Of a DNA stretch of 64,000 nt, positions 33,186 to 44,334 are shown piece after piece. The stretch's first letter is position 1. Each line of letters starts with the position of its first letter. This stretch comes from Orientallactaga sibirica. Taxonomy: Eukaryota; Chordata; Mammalia; Rodentia; Dipodidae. The translations under genes were made by a program, and so were the position numbers. Below the pieces are notes generated by a model. That model was not told where the DNA came from, searched no databases, and was given only the letters and a program-made list of their open reading frames with translations. The stretch lies in contig JAEOAD010000031.1 in assembly GCA_036365145.1 (NCBI GenBank), positions 13,488,001 to 13,552,000 on the forward strand. The letters run 5' to 3'.

Positions 33186-35160
33186 CCTTCAAGCATTTTT
33201 ATATCTTCTCTCATGTGACTCTCATGACCAACTTGGTGAAGGAGGAAGAGGATTTCCAAAAAGACAACATTACTTTTGTAGAGAAGATTGGACTGGAAGA
33301 CACAGGAGGGACCAAATCCTATTTCCATGCTTGCTATGTATCTTACCTGAACACATTGTTCCATCTTTTTGAGCTCAGTTACTACATTTGTGAATGAACA
33401 TACATTTCTTCCAAAAGTGTACATGATGTGATTTATACAAGTCCCCAGTGCACGCACACTGTCATCATATCTTCTATCTTATTAATCTTGACTTTTGAGT
33501 CTGAGTCTCAGAACGGAGAAGAAACTTGCCAAACAACACAAAAATAGCAAGCGACAGAAGCAGAATGTGCCCACCCCTGCCTTCCCCTGTCTTTGTTCAC
33601 CTCTCTTTGTATGGGATGTGCACATCTGTCATCTCCTACAAGATGGAGTAGCCAAAGCAGGCTCTGTTATCTCCATCCCATCTTTCTGTAAAAATGCATC
33701 CCTTCTCTGGGCCCTTCTTTGTGTGCTGAGTCAGAAGGGAGTTCATTCCTTTGCTTTGTGTCTGGGCTTTTGTGCTTTAAAGCCCATGCATCATTTTAGG
33801 TTTTCAGACAATATATCAGTGAGCATGGTGATGTCTGTGGCAAGAAAACAAGGTAATGTGCTGGGTAGAAGTCCCCTGGGTAGAAGTGTCCTGTGACCCG
33901 CAGCTCTCTCAACATTCAGTCCATCAAACGATGCTGGGTTCCTTGTGCTCGGCATGCTTGCTCTTCCTCTCTGGCTTTTGGTATATCAAAGATTTCTATC
34001 CAAGATTTCACCTTCTACACCAACAAAGCACATGATCACTGACAACAAATCTTTTCTCTCCTGAAAAGAAGTCGGATAAATGACAAAAAAGACTTGTGGC
34101 GGGCTTTTTTGCTTCAATGATAATGACAACTAGAAAGCAACTTCAAAGTCATGCTACCAACTTTGTATTTTGCAGGCTTTGGAGTGCGACTTTGAAAACC
34201 TGTAATGGAGTGGTTGGGAGTCTCTCCCACATGCTACCTGCTGTGTGCTGGGCCATTTCTACCTGTGGTGGATACACTTTAGATATTGCTGTGGAAGTGA
34301 GAAAATGTCCTAAGTGTTTGAAAATTCTTGAATTACCTTCTTCTTGAACAAGGTTTGATCTCTTTGCAATCAAAAAGAATTATCTCCTAGTGCATTACTT
34401 TACTATACACAAAAACCATTGACAAACTGCTTTGGAAACTGCCTCTTTCATATTTGAAAGCTCGCCCAATTATAATTCTTGATTTAGGCTATCCAAGTTT
34501 TATTTTATCTTTTCTACCCCTCCCCCACCTTCCTTCACCTAACATCACTGGTAACTTCTAAGGTTTTCAAGTGGCAATGGTCCTGAACCTTTATTATAAA
34601 AATAACAAAGAGAGATGGGTGTTAGGCTGTTTCAAACGGTGTTTGCTTGGGATGACTTAGAGATACCTAGAAAAAAAAATCTGTGAAGGTACATTTGGAA
34701 TTTGTAGTAAATCACATCTGTTTTTATACTCTACAAGAAAGAACTGGGGTTTCAGTTTAGTGAAAAGATGAACAGAAAGCCAACAAAAGCATGCTATTCC
34801 CTCACAGCCACACTAACTGTGGGTATTAAGCTGTACAAGCATGACTTTTTGAGTAATGTTAAAATGTGTTCTTTTCATTCCAAATAGAATGGAAAGGGGG
34901 AATTGAGGCCTTTCCTCTGAAATTTTTGGTCACTAAATATTATACAAATCAAATGCATTTAGAGGAAGGTATATTTACCTTCTCATTTATTTCCTACGTA
35001 TTTCTTGGAGTAATTTGAAGAATAAGGTCAATTGACTAGGACTATAAAAATCAGTGTGCAGAAAGCAGAAAATAAAATATTAGAGTGAATACCATCACAA
35101 TAATAGTGAAATCCACAGAAATTCATCAAGAGTTTTCTCTGAGCTTCTTGATGTCGCAGT
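33186..35160. other. Unique-looking stretch, open frames without known similarity
   Basis: The longest non-repeat frame of the window is here (33495-33896, 133 codons, plus), followed by one of 83 codons at 34096-34347. Neither shows a recognisable domain, signal peptide or membrane segment, and codon choice looks random. A part near 33505-33565 resembles a decayed MIR (CTCAGAACGGAGAAGAAAC). I do not call them genes. Confidence 0.45.
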
Positions 35161-35164
35161 GGGA

Positions 35165-35310
35165 AAGCATTATTGCCATTTCACAGATGAAGAAAATGAC
35201 TCACAGAAATGAAAATGGAAATCACAGTGGTTATCACTCTGTAAGTGGCAAGGTATTGAAACAAACAGGCATCTCATTTCAGAGATCAGCCATATTCTAC
35301 CATGCTGAGT
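35165..35310 (-). repeat. MIR SINE, antisense
   Basis: ATTATTGCCATTTCACAGATG, GAAAATGACTCACAGAAATG and CTGTAAGTGGCAAGG are the reversed MIR landmarks. Confidence 0.75.
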
Positions 35311-35852
35311 ATAGGGCCCCCTGAAGTGAAGCTTTTCATGTCAATAAATATCCATATAAAATGTTCATGTGTTCTGGGATGAGTTCATTTTTAAAATACT
35401 AATTTTTAAAATATGTTTATGTACTTGTTTATATGTGTGCTTACTTTTGTGGCATATATAAACATATAAGTTACAAAACAGGAATTATTATTCAGAGTTC
35501 CATTTGTATCAGTCAAGTTTCTTTTGAATACATAGGATCTCTCTCTCTCTCCACTATAAGGATTTGGCTCATAAGAATATGAAATATAGAGGTTAGAAAG
35601 TCCCAAGATGTACAATTAGCAAGCCAGAGACCCAGTAGAACTAATGGTATAGCTCCATTCAAGGTTGATGGCCTCAGAACTAGTAGAAATGATAGTGTAC
35701 ATTCCAGTCTGAAAGCTACTAAGCTACACCCAAGAGGAGATACTATTTTATTCTGAGTCTAAGACTGGAAAAGAATATGCCAGGTCTATTAATCAGGCAA
35801 GGCAAGAAGCATTCCTTCTTACTCTGTTCAGTTCATGTGCTCCATTCATAGA

Positions 35853-36142
35853 ATGAGGTTGTATCATTTATGTTTTCACTGATGGGAAAAAATTTCCAAT
35901 CATAAGCAACTTATGGAAGGAACAAGCTTATTTCAGCTTACAGTTTTGAGGGGAAAGTTTTATCATGGCAAGAAAGCATTAGAGGAGCAGGAAGATGGTA
36001 TCACATTGTCAAAACAGTAGGGAGGAAGTAGAAAACTGTGATGGAGTACTGTAATCATGGCTGGGCTGTAACACCTCAAGGCCTGCTCCTAGTGACACAC
36101 TCCTCCAGTAAGATTTCACCTACTAAAGGTTCCATAAACTTT

Positions 36143-36147
<5 letters not shown>
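35853..36147 (-). mobile_element. MaLR LTR, antisense, inside the MLT2-like LTR
   Basis: CAAGCTTATTTCAGCTTACAG, TTTTGAGGGGAAAG, TTATCATGGCAAGAAAGC and GGTTCCATAAACTTTAT follow a reversed MT-type LTR. The right end runs into (CA)n. Confidence 0.6.

Positions 36148-36187
<40 letters not shown>
36148..36187. repeat. (CA)n microsatellite
   Basis: Twenty CA repeats at the end of the MaLR LTR. Confidence 0.95.
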
Positions 36188-36190
<3 letters not shown>

Positions 36191-36420
36191 TATATAACCT
36201 ATAACCAAACAGAGTCATTAATTGGAGATTAAGTATTTAAGTACACAAGTATATGGAAGATATTTTATAATCAATTCTCCACAGCAGCTACCTACACTAA
36301 GGAAAGAAATATGATTGACTTAATCTAGCATCTAAGCATCAGTATTATCCAGAAATACCTTCATAGGTGTACAATATTTTTTTTACAAAATAACTAGGTA
36401 CTAGACTAGTTCACATAGAC

Positions 36421-37242
36421 TTAACCAACATAAGCAGAGGCTCTGGATTGCATGTGATATCAATCACCAAACACAAATACAATAGTATTTGGTGATGCAT
36501 CCTTCTGAAGGTGATTATGGTTAGGTAAAATCATGAAGATGGGCCTTTATGAGGGGGTTAGTGTTCATAGAAAAAAAGAGACTCCAAAGAGCCAGCACTT
36601 CCTCTGCCAGGATAGGACAAGAGGGAAGGTGCCTATCTGTAAGCCAGATAGAGGTCTTTTACTTGAAACTCACCCTATGGCACCTTATTTAAACTTCTAG
36701 CCTTTAGAAAGAGAAAGAGGTTGGGAAATCAACCATTCAAGTGTTTTCTTCAGAAAGGCCTGAAAAGTATCCTATATCATCTAATGCTATCTCACTCCTA
36801 GCCTTAAAATTGATGGTGATCAGAGGTCTGTCAAGCTGACCATACATTATAAGATTTTATCCAGTCACAAAGACATGGGGGTTCATAATAAATTTCTACC
36901 AAAAGGGGGCAAAGATATTACAGAATAATCTTAGCTTCTTGACTCTGTGATCTACAATATCCAACCTTTCCACAAAATCATGGTACTCCAATCAACAAAA
37001 TTCAAACAATCTGGAAACTTTTACATACAAATTGGATTGTTTGTAGAACATTCACTCAGAAAGCTATTCAATCTACAGTGTTTTGTTATAGCAACCCAAG
37101 CTGACAGCAAAAGTATATATCACTTAGCAGTACACTAAGCTGCAAGTTAGAAAAAAAAATTAAAACTGCAAGCCATAGTAAAATTAACAAATGCTTTGAT
37201 TTTTCTTGGGTTGCAAGAAGTCAATGAATGAACAAGATCACT
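36421..37242. other. No gene or repeat recognised
   Basis: Unique-looking 0.8 kb without a supportable feature. Confidence 0.5.
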
Positions 37243-37366
37243 GAGAGTGGCAGCATGCCTCTATGATTCCAGCACTTGGAAGCTGAAACAGGAGGGTCAC
37301 TACAAGTTCTATGCCAGCCTAGGTTACAAAGTGAGACCCTGTCTCAACTCAACAAACAAAACAAGA
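37243..37366 (+). mobile_element. B1 SINE, diverged
   Basis: GTGGCAGCATGCCTCTATG, ATTCCAGCACTTGGAAGC, AAACAGGAGGGTCACTAC and GTGAGACCCTGTCTCAACTC. Confidence 0.75.
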
Positions 37367-37404
37367 TATAAAATACATATGTTTAAACAATGAGAGGAAC
37401 ATTG

Positions 37405-37746
37405 GTTTTAATTTTCAATGTGTGCATATGTATGCTTCCATGTGTGTGCAAATGTGTGTGAATGCATGTGTGTGCTTCTATGGAGGCCAGAGGACAGCAT
37501 CGGGAGTCATTTTTCTCCAGTGCTTTCCACCTTTTTTTTAATGATGTGGTATATCATTGACCTGGAGCTTGCCAAATAGGCTAGACTGGCTAGCCAGTGA
37601 GGGATCGGCTTGTCTTAACCTCCCTAGTGCTGGGATTACAAACATGTGCCACCATGCATGGCTTGTAAAACATGAGTTCTGAGGAACAAACTCTTCTCCA
37701 TATGCTTGCATGGCAAGCACTTTACTGACTAAGTCATGTTCCCAGC
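37405..37746 (-). mobile_element. B4 SINE, antisense
   Basis: TG/CA-rich start, TATGGAGGCCAGAGGACAGC, TCCAGTGCTTTCCACC, then the B1-like middle CTAGTGCTGGGATTAC, CACCATGCATGGC and an ID-like head GCATGGCAAGCACTTTACTG. The clearest B4 in the window. Confidence 0.82.
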
Positions 37747-37925
37747 CCTGGTTTTATTTTTATTCCTTCTTTCTTTGGTACTTGAATGGGAGGACAGAAT
37801 GTTAGATAAGAATTGATTAGATAGATATGTCCTTTCTAGCAGACTCAAACTTAATCAATAAGCCTTTATTGGGCACTTGTTATACATCTTCACTAAATTC
37901 AACTTTCAAATTAAACATTGGTAGT

Positions 37926-38315
37926 TGTAGCAGACAGTTTCAGGTTCGCTGAGATGAACTTCCAGACCAGGCACAGTTATGGAGGAAGGGATATTATTTA
38001 TTGAAGCTTACAGATCCAGGGGAAGTTCCATAATGGCAGAAGAAGCGGCTTGCTCTCACAGGGCCAAGCAGAGAGAGAGAGAAGCCAACCAGGCACACAG
38101 CACACAGAGTAAAACAACAGCCAAAAGAGTCACACAGCACACTTCAGGAACTCCTGCTAGGCACACTTTGCATATCTTTACAATGGAATCTCAAACCCAC
38201 CACTACACCTTAAGACCGGCCCCCAGTGACATTGCCTCTAGCAAGGTGATTGCAGATGCAAACTATAATTAATAAAATACTGAATATATTGGGGACATAT
38301 ATTCAAACTACCACA
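37926..38315 (-). mobile_element. Solo ERVL-MaLR LTR
   Basis: A 390-bp LTR with TG..CA ends, flanked by a perfect 5-bp duplication GTAGT (37921-37925 and 38316-38320), the size expected for ERVL/MaLR integrase. It is the same family as the two LTRs at 38769 and 40330 but opposite in orientation and full length, keeping the GGTGATTGCAGATGCAAAC and GTTTGAATATATGTCCCC segments. Left by recombination between two LTRs of a former complete copy. Confidence 0.92.
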
Positions 38316-38454
38316 GTAGTCATTCTCTCTGGATATCGTTTTGGAATGAACAAGGCTCCTTACTTATAGTATGAGGTTTTTTCATGATAGAAATTATATT
38401 CAACTAGATTCAAAGGCCAACCATGTGCAATTTAGGCTAAACCTTAAAAAGTGA

Positions 38455-38763
38455 ACTTTTTCAGAGGTGGAGAGATTGCTCAGTGTTTAGTTAAAGGCAC
38501 TTGCTTGCAAATGTTTGTAGCCTGGGTTCAATTCCCAGAACCCATGTCAAGACAGATGCAAAGCTGTGTATGCATCTCTGATCCCAGCCTGCCTATGACA
38601 ATGAAAGGCATAGTGAGAATTCAAAATTTGTGGGCCAGCTACTCTGACCTTCATTTGCAATCTTCCAGTTTGTTTGCAGTGGCAAGAGACCCTGTCTCAA
38701 AGAAGGTGGAGCATAGACAACTTGAAGTTGTTCTCTGACCTCCATATGCATGCCATGGTGTGT
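38455..38763 (+). mobile_element. B4-like composite SINE
   Basis: Head GGTGGAGAGATTGCTCAG, CTTGCTTGCAAATG, CTGGGTTCAATTCCCAG, then a B1-like middle (CATCTCTGATCCCAGCC, GCAAGAGACCCTGTCTC) and end TTCTCTGACCTCCATATGC with TG repeats. The TG end was the target of the retrovirus-like element that follows. Confidence 0.75.
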
Positions 38764-38768
38764 GTATG

Positions 38769-40685
38769 TGTGGTATGTGTGGTATGTCCCCCAATATATT
38801 CAGTATTTTATTAGTTATAGTTTGCATCTGCAATCACCTTACTATGCAAATGTGCCTAGCAGGAGTTCCTGAAGTGTGCTGTGTGACCTTTTGGCTGTAG
38901 TTTTTGCTCTGTGTGCTGTGGTGGCTGGTTGGTTTTTCTCTCTCTCTGCTTGGCCCTGTGGAGAGCAGGCCACTTCTCTTGCCATTATGGAACTTCCCCT
39001 GGATCTGTAAGCTTCAATAAATAATATAAATAATATTCAATAAATAATAATATAATAACTGTGCCCGGTCTGGAAGTTCATCTCAGCGAACCTGAAGTTG
39101 TCTGCAACAGTAAAGTGGTACCGAGGAGTGTGGGGTGAGATGAACCTGACCGTGTGGCTTTTTGTCTTTTGGAAACTTTGTTTTGGAGGAATGGGCATGG
39201 ACTTGGTGCTTGCGACTGAAGATGCCTTCTGGAGTGGTAAGCCAAGTTTTATGGACTATTCTGATGAGAGTTTGAGAATGCTAAGTGCAGATAGTACTGA
39301 ACTTCGAGGCTTGGCTTATGAGCTTTCTAAGGGGAAGGAAAGAATGCAGAGGACTTTGTTGGAATTGGGCTACTGGCATGAGGGATGGCTACATTCTGCT
39401 ATCCAGGCCCAGAAAGTTTGATCAAGGTTAAATTTGTAATGGACTGATGTGCTTGGCTGAAGATATCGGACTGAGATTTTAAGGTTTTAAGTTGGAAAAC
39501 CTGAAGCAAGTTAAAAGTAGAGGCATTGAGACTGGTTGAGCTGCTATTGTAAACGCATTAGCAATCTTAAGGAAGGTGGAAGGAAGGTGGCCTGACTTGA
39601 TTTACATTAAAAAAATGGAGAGGATGCCTGAGGAAAGACTGTTAAAAATGCAAATTCTTGGAAAGAGCTGACTGGAGAAGGAACCTGCTGTTCAAGGCTG
39701 TGGTTTATTTCATCCCTGGATTAAGAATATGGCTGTGTCCTGCACACCTGGTATTAGTTTTGGAAGCATGAAAAATTCATGGAGTGGTCATGAGTTGCAC
39801 ATGGTTCCAGGAGCTGCTGCTGAGATGTGGCATGAGGCAGGGCATGAAGACCCTCAGGAATAGGCTGGAAGAGCCTTTGGAAGATGGACCGTGGTTTGCA
39901 TGGAGACCTGAAGATGTTTTGGATATACCAGGACTGTGCAAAAGGGCTACCATGGAGTGCAGTGTTGGCATAGGATGAAAGATTTCCCTGGTGACTCTGC
40001 CCAGCTGGAGGGGCAGAATTGGAAAATCTGGAGACTGTTAGTCTCTGGTTATATTGAACTTGAACTGCAGAAGTTTGATGACTGTTGATGGTGGTTGAGT
40101 TTGCATTGTTTTAGTTTCTCCTTGCTATGCCTTTTACCAGTTAAAATGTTTACTCTGTGCCTTTACATGTTGAAAGTATTTAACTTGTTTGATTTTATAG
40201 GACTCACTATCTTAAGTTGATCAAGACTGTGAGAACCTTTGAAATTGGACTGAGTACAATTTACAATGTGTGATAGTTATAAATCTATTGGGGGCCAGGA
40301 GCTAAATATATTGGGGGCCAGGGGCGGAATGTGGTAGTTTGAATATATGTCCCCCAATATATTCAGTATTTTATTAGTTATAGTTTGCATCTGCAATCAC
40401 CTTGCTAGAGGCAAGGTCACTGGGGGCTGGTCTTAAGGTGTTAATGGTGGGTTTGAGATTCCATTGTAAAGATATGCAAATGTGCCTAGCAGGAGTTCCT
40501 GAAGTGTGCTGTGTGACCTTTTGGCTGTAGTTTTGCTCTGTGTGCTGTGGTGGCTGGTTGGCTTTTCTCTCTCTCTGGCCCTGTGAGAGCCCTGCTTCTC
40601 CTGCCTTTATGGAACTTCCTGGATCTGTAAGCTTCTGTGCCTGGTCTGGAAGTTCATCTCAGCGAACCTGAAGCTGTCTGCTACA
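38769..40685 (+). mobile_element. Complete non-autonomous ERVL-MaLR element (two LTRs, internal region)
   Basis: 5' LTR 38769-39109, internal 39110-40329, 3' LTR 40330-40685, with 5-bp duplication GTATG at 38764-38768 and 40686-40690. LTRs start TGTGGTA and end CA. A purine-rich tract (GGGGGCCAGGGGCGGAA) lies directly before the 3' LTR, as in MT/ORR1 elements. The internal part is only 1.2 kb, far too short for gag-pol, so it would need proteins from elsewhere. The 5' LTR lacks about 70 bp kept in the 3' LTR (after CAATCACCTT) and has a small ATAAATAAT expansion at 39017-39056. Otherwise the LTRs differ at only a few positions, pointing to a fairly recent, lineage-specific insertion. Confidence 0.92.
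39098..39421 (+). pseudogene. 107-codon open frame in the MaLR internal region
   Basis: The frame starts in the last bases of the 5' LTR and covers the first 310 bp of the interior. Its N-terminal third is hydrophobic (a WLFVFWKLCF stretch), the rest is charged with a helical look. MaLR interiors are generally described as non-coding remnants of a gag-like region, and I see no zinc knuckle, protease or polymerase motif. It is listed as a remnant frame, not a gene; conservation in other copies would be needed to say more. Confidence 0.3.
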
Positions 40686-40780
40686 GTATGTGTGTGTGTG
40701 TGTGTGTGTGTGCATGATCATGCATGTGTGTGAGTGCATGCACACAACACACACATATGTGTATATATATATATCAATAA
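40686..40780. repeat. (TG)n with CA and TA patches
   Basis: TG run at 40688-40712, then CATGTGTGTGAGTGC, CACACAACACACACA and TATATATATA. It is the other half of the TG-rich target split by the MaLR insertion. Confidence 0.9.
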
Positions 40781-41040
40781 GTATCAGACTTTTCAGCCTC
40801 CAAAACCATAAGTCTAAATAAGGAAAATACCCAGCAGCAGGTATTTTGCTATACACAACAAAATGGACACGCACACACACACACTCACCAATGATTTTAA
40901 TTGGAAGATGTTCTTAATTTTACCTATCATCTTTTCTGACATGGGATAAACTGACATTTACTGCAGTGTTTGTCTTTGCTTAGGACATACCCAAGCTAGG
41001 TCATGTGCATACAATGAGTACAGGCTTCTTTCCCCATACT

Positions 41041-41279
41041 TTATTATTTATTTATTTATTTGTAAGGAGAGAGAAAGAGAGAGAGAGAGAGAAAGAAGAA
41101 GGAAGGAAGGAAGGAAGGAACAAAAGAAGGAAGGAAAAGGTGTATCAGGGCTTTTTGACCCTGCAATTGAACTCCAGATGTATGCACTATTTTGTGTGTC
41201 TGGTTTTATGTGGGTCATGGGAATTTGAGCCCATGTTTTGCAAACAAGTGCCATTAACCATTGGGCAAACTCCCTAGCT
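41041..41279 (-). mobile_element. DIP SINE with purine-rich tract, antisense
   Basis: (TTTA)n tail, a GA run at 41069-41090, a (GGAA)n patch at 41100-41120, then body and terminal CAAACTCCCTAGCT. More diverged than most copies here. Confidence 0.82.
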
Positions 41280-43029
41280 ATTGAACCCATCCTGTTCCTG
41301 GCTTTACTACTTGAACTCCTATTCAGGTGATGACTAATCCATCAGGACTTCAGACTGCCACCATTCATTCAGGTTAACCCTGGGACCTTTCCACGTGGAC
41401 TCTCTTGCTCTTTTTTTAACAGTTAGTCAGCCACCTGCCTGGCTCACTTTTTTCTTTTTTCAAATTTGCACCAGGGGTCCATTTATTTGGAATGTTTGGC
41501 TGTGGTAGATTGTGAAGAAAGTTTGTGAAGGAGACCTGTAGTGCAGCGGTTGCTTTGAACATCACCATGAGAAGCCCAGGAGGTGAAATTGGAGGCTGGA
41601 CTATTCCACGTAATAAAAATGATTATCTGTGACGGTCAGTTGTTATATATTAGGGACAAATGTTTACAGCACCGACATTAGGCTCTGGTATCCTGTGGTT
41701 GATTTTCTTGAAAACATCAGTTTTCACAGACATGAGTTTTAAATGGAACTACTTGGATAATTTTAAGTCATGCAGAAAAGGAATTCTGCTAGAGAAAGAA
41801 GAAAGGGCCCTACACCCCTGCTTTGAGCCAAATCCCTTCAACAAGGGAAACTGAATTGAGGCCAATTCAATCATAACTCTTCAAGATGCCTTATTAGTTA
41901 ATTCAGTTCAGAATCACGTGTGTAAAGAAAATGATTCCAGATTAGACTGTTAGCCAAGAAGCCATTTGTTAATTTATGAAGCTGTAATTTAGGGTCAGGG
42001 GTTATTAATCCTCTCTTCTTTCTACTTCAGTGAGGACAAGATATTTGTCCCCTTTAGATAAGAGTTCTTAAAGTGGGGTCCATGAACTTTTCAGAGCTGC
42101 CTGCACAGTGTCCATGCTGCCTACTATCTGGCACCCTGTACACGTCCTCAATATAGGCTTGTTAAAGGACTGAAGGCTCAATGTCAGGAGACAACCTGGT
42201 AGAACAACACATTCACATGCTCTCATAATCCTTCTTGCTCTCTGCAGCCCCATGCTTGGTCACGAGGCATTATTTGAGAATACTTGTTACTCAGACTTTA
42301 GCACACTTAAATATAAGTGCACATCCCCCTGAACAGGCAGACGACTGCTTGCAGCTCCAACTATGAGTTATCTTCACAAGTTTCTTGAACATGGAGAGAT
42401 GGAATTGTATCTGTTTCTATCTTTGCTCTTTTGCGTCTCATGGTGGACTGGTTTTCTGAATGGCACATTGGTTCAAGTAGGCTGTTCTTAAGACTTCTGA
42501 AGGCAATGAAAGGAGGAAAGAGAGCAAACACTGAGCAGATTGTCCGCTGAGTCAAGTTTAACACAGAGCATACCGAGGACAAGTGGCTTTCCGGATAGCA
42601 CAGTTCCTCTTCCTTCTATGACCTGATAAGCAGGTGAGGATGGGGTAACTTACTCTAGGCACGAGTGCTATAAATGGTAAAATGCTACTTTTGTTCTCAA
42701 GAACCCAAGTGAGTTTCATCACTAGCAGGAATGGCTACAGAAAGCCCTCTCTGGAGGGGGAGGGGACTTGCTCACAGCATAAGGCTTCTTTCTTACTTGT
42801 TTAAATTAAGAATCAACCGTGTCGGCTTTCCACCATGCAGACATGTAGTCAGGACCCATGCTTATCCCATGTGGCAGGGAGAGTGCTTGTCCTGGGTGGC
42901 CAGGAGAGGCGCTCCCTTGCAGAGGGAACAATCCAGCCCAGATGTTCAGATGGTCATCATTTTCCTTAGACACTCACTTGACTTTTGGTGTCCTCTGCTA
43001 TTTTAGCATGTCGTCATGCTGCTCCATGG
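41280..43029. other. No gene recognised
   Basis: 1.7 kb unique-looking sequence. Frames at 42731-43157 (91 and 99 codons, overlapping in two phases) lack recognisable similarity; such overlapping frames argue against real coding. Confidence 0.5.
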
Positions 43030-43390
43030 GCAATTCAGTTGAACAAATGTTTACTAAGGGCTGGCAGAAAATCAGAAATATTTATGACCTGAATGCTACT
43101 ACAAAGTTGCTTTCATGCTTAGGGAGGGAAATAAATCAAACACAGTTTTATCTGTAATAGTAAGATTAAAAAAGAAAGATAAAAAGCAAAGCCTGATAAG
43201 AGAGCAAAGCTGTAGACAAATGACTTCAGAGGGGAGAATGTTTTTAGCTGGCAGGTTTAAGAAAATAGAGCGAGATTTTAGAATTGGGTGTTGAAAGATG
43301 AGCAATCTTTTGTCAGCTAAGATGAGAGGGAAGAGAATTACAGACCAGGGAACACTGTGAACAAAGGCATAAAAATAGGAGGCATTAATC
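43030..43390 (+). repeat. Ancient interspersed repeat (L2/MIR-age, unnamed)
   Basis: AACAAATGTTTACTAAGGGC, then TGACTTCAGAGGGGAGAATG, GTTGAAAGATGAGC, GGGAACACTGTGAACAAAGGC follow a well-known old mammalian repeat pattern. Related to the shorter copy at 3560-3725. Confidence 0.5.
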
Positions 43391-43826
43391 TGAGACCTGT
43401 GAATTAATAATTGTATTTTGAGGAAACCTTCAGAAAATATACTGAATAGAGACTGGGTGTAAGTGGTTTTCAATGCAAGCTAAATAACATTCATATTTTT
43501 TAGCTTGAAATCATTTATAAAGGAAAAATTAAAATGACCACTATTCTCCAAGCATTGGTGCAATGAATTTCAGTGCTAAGGTATACTTGCTCTCAATCTT
43601 TTATTCCCACACTTACAGATTGCCTTTCCTTGCCTAATATTTTGCTTATAAATATAATTACCTATTGTGACTAATCCTTCATAAGTCTAGTATTGAAAAT
43701 ATAATTAGACTCAGTGTTCCCAAGATGAAGACTGAGCAAGTCTAGAGATAAAATTTGCTTTAGAGTTACTTCTTCTGATTTTTCATAGTAAGAAGATACA
43801 GAAAAAAATAGGTTTTTGGTGAATTC
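43391..43826. other. No gene or repeat recognised
   Basis: AT-rich stretch before a SINE; nothing supportable. Confidence 0.5.
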
Positions 43827-44075
43827 ATATTTTTATTTTATCATTTATTTGAGAGAGAGAGAAAGAGACAAAAGAGAGAGAGAGAGTGTGTGTGAGTGTG
43901 TGTGAGTGTGTGTGTGTGTGAGAATGGGTGCACCAGGGCCTCCAGCCGCCACACACAAACTCCAGATACATGTGCCACCTTGTGCATCTGGCTTATGGGT
44001 CCTGGGAAATTGAACCTGGGTCATTTTTGGCTTTGCAGGCAAGTGCCTTAACCACTGAGCAATCTCTCCAGCCCC
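43827..44075 (-). mobile_element. DIP SINE with (GA)n and (TG)n, antisense
   Basis: GA-rich 43850-43885, TG-rich 43886-43920, body with CTCCAGATACATGTGCC and terminal GAGCAATCTCTCCAGCCCC. Confidence 0.88.
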
Positions 44076-44334
44076 AGATATTTTAAATTAAAAATTATAT
44101 CACAAGTGCATCTAGAACATGGAATGTCAATGTCTCAATAGCAACTGCAATACTCTCTATTTGTGTGAAAGTTCTATATTCGTGCAGTATCTGCTACACT
44201 TTCTATTCCTACCTGAGGCTTCTTTGATGGGGTCACTTAGCATTTACTGTGAAGGGGCAGGCAGGTTAATAAGCCAACAGACCCTGTAACTGGCCCAAGA
44301 AAGTGTTATTTCTAGAAAATTACTTAATTATGCA

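Larger units (their letters stand above)
35517..36420 (-). mobile_element. MLT2-like ERVL LTR, antisense, interrupted
   Basis: Left part 35517-35850 (GGATTTGGCTCATAAGAATATG, AGCCAGAGACCCAGTAG, CATTCCAGTCTGAAAGC) and right part 36190-36420 (ATTATCCAGAAATACCTTC) match the reversed MLT2 order. Between them lie a MaLR LTR and a (CA)n run. Divergence is high. Confidence 0.45.

Noticed and set aside
33495..33896. 133-codon frame, the longest outside repeats
   Set aside because: No recognisable domain, no splice or start context, and random-looking composition; frames this long occur by chance in 64 kb.
42731..43157. Two overlapping frames of 91 and 99 codons
   Set aside because: They overlap in different phases and the second runs into an ancient repeat; no similarity recognised.
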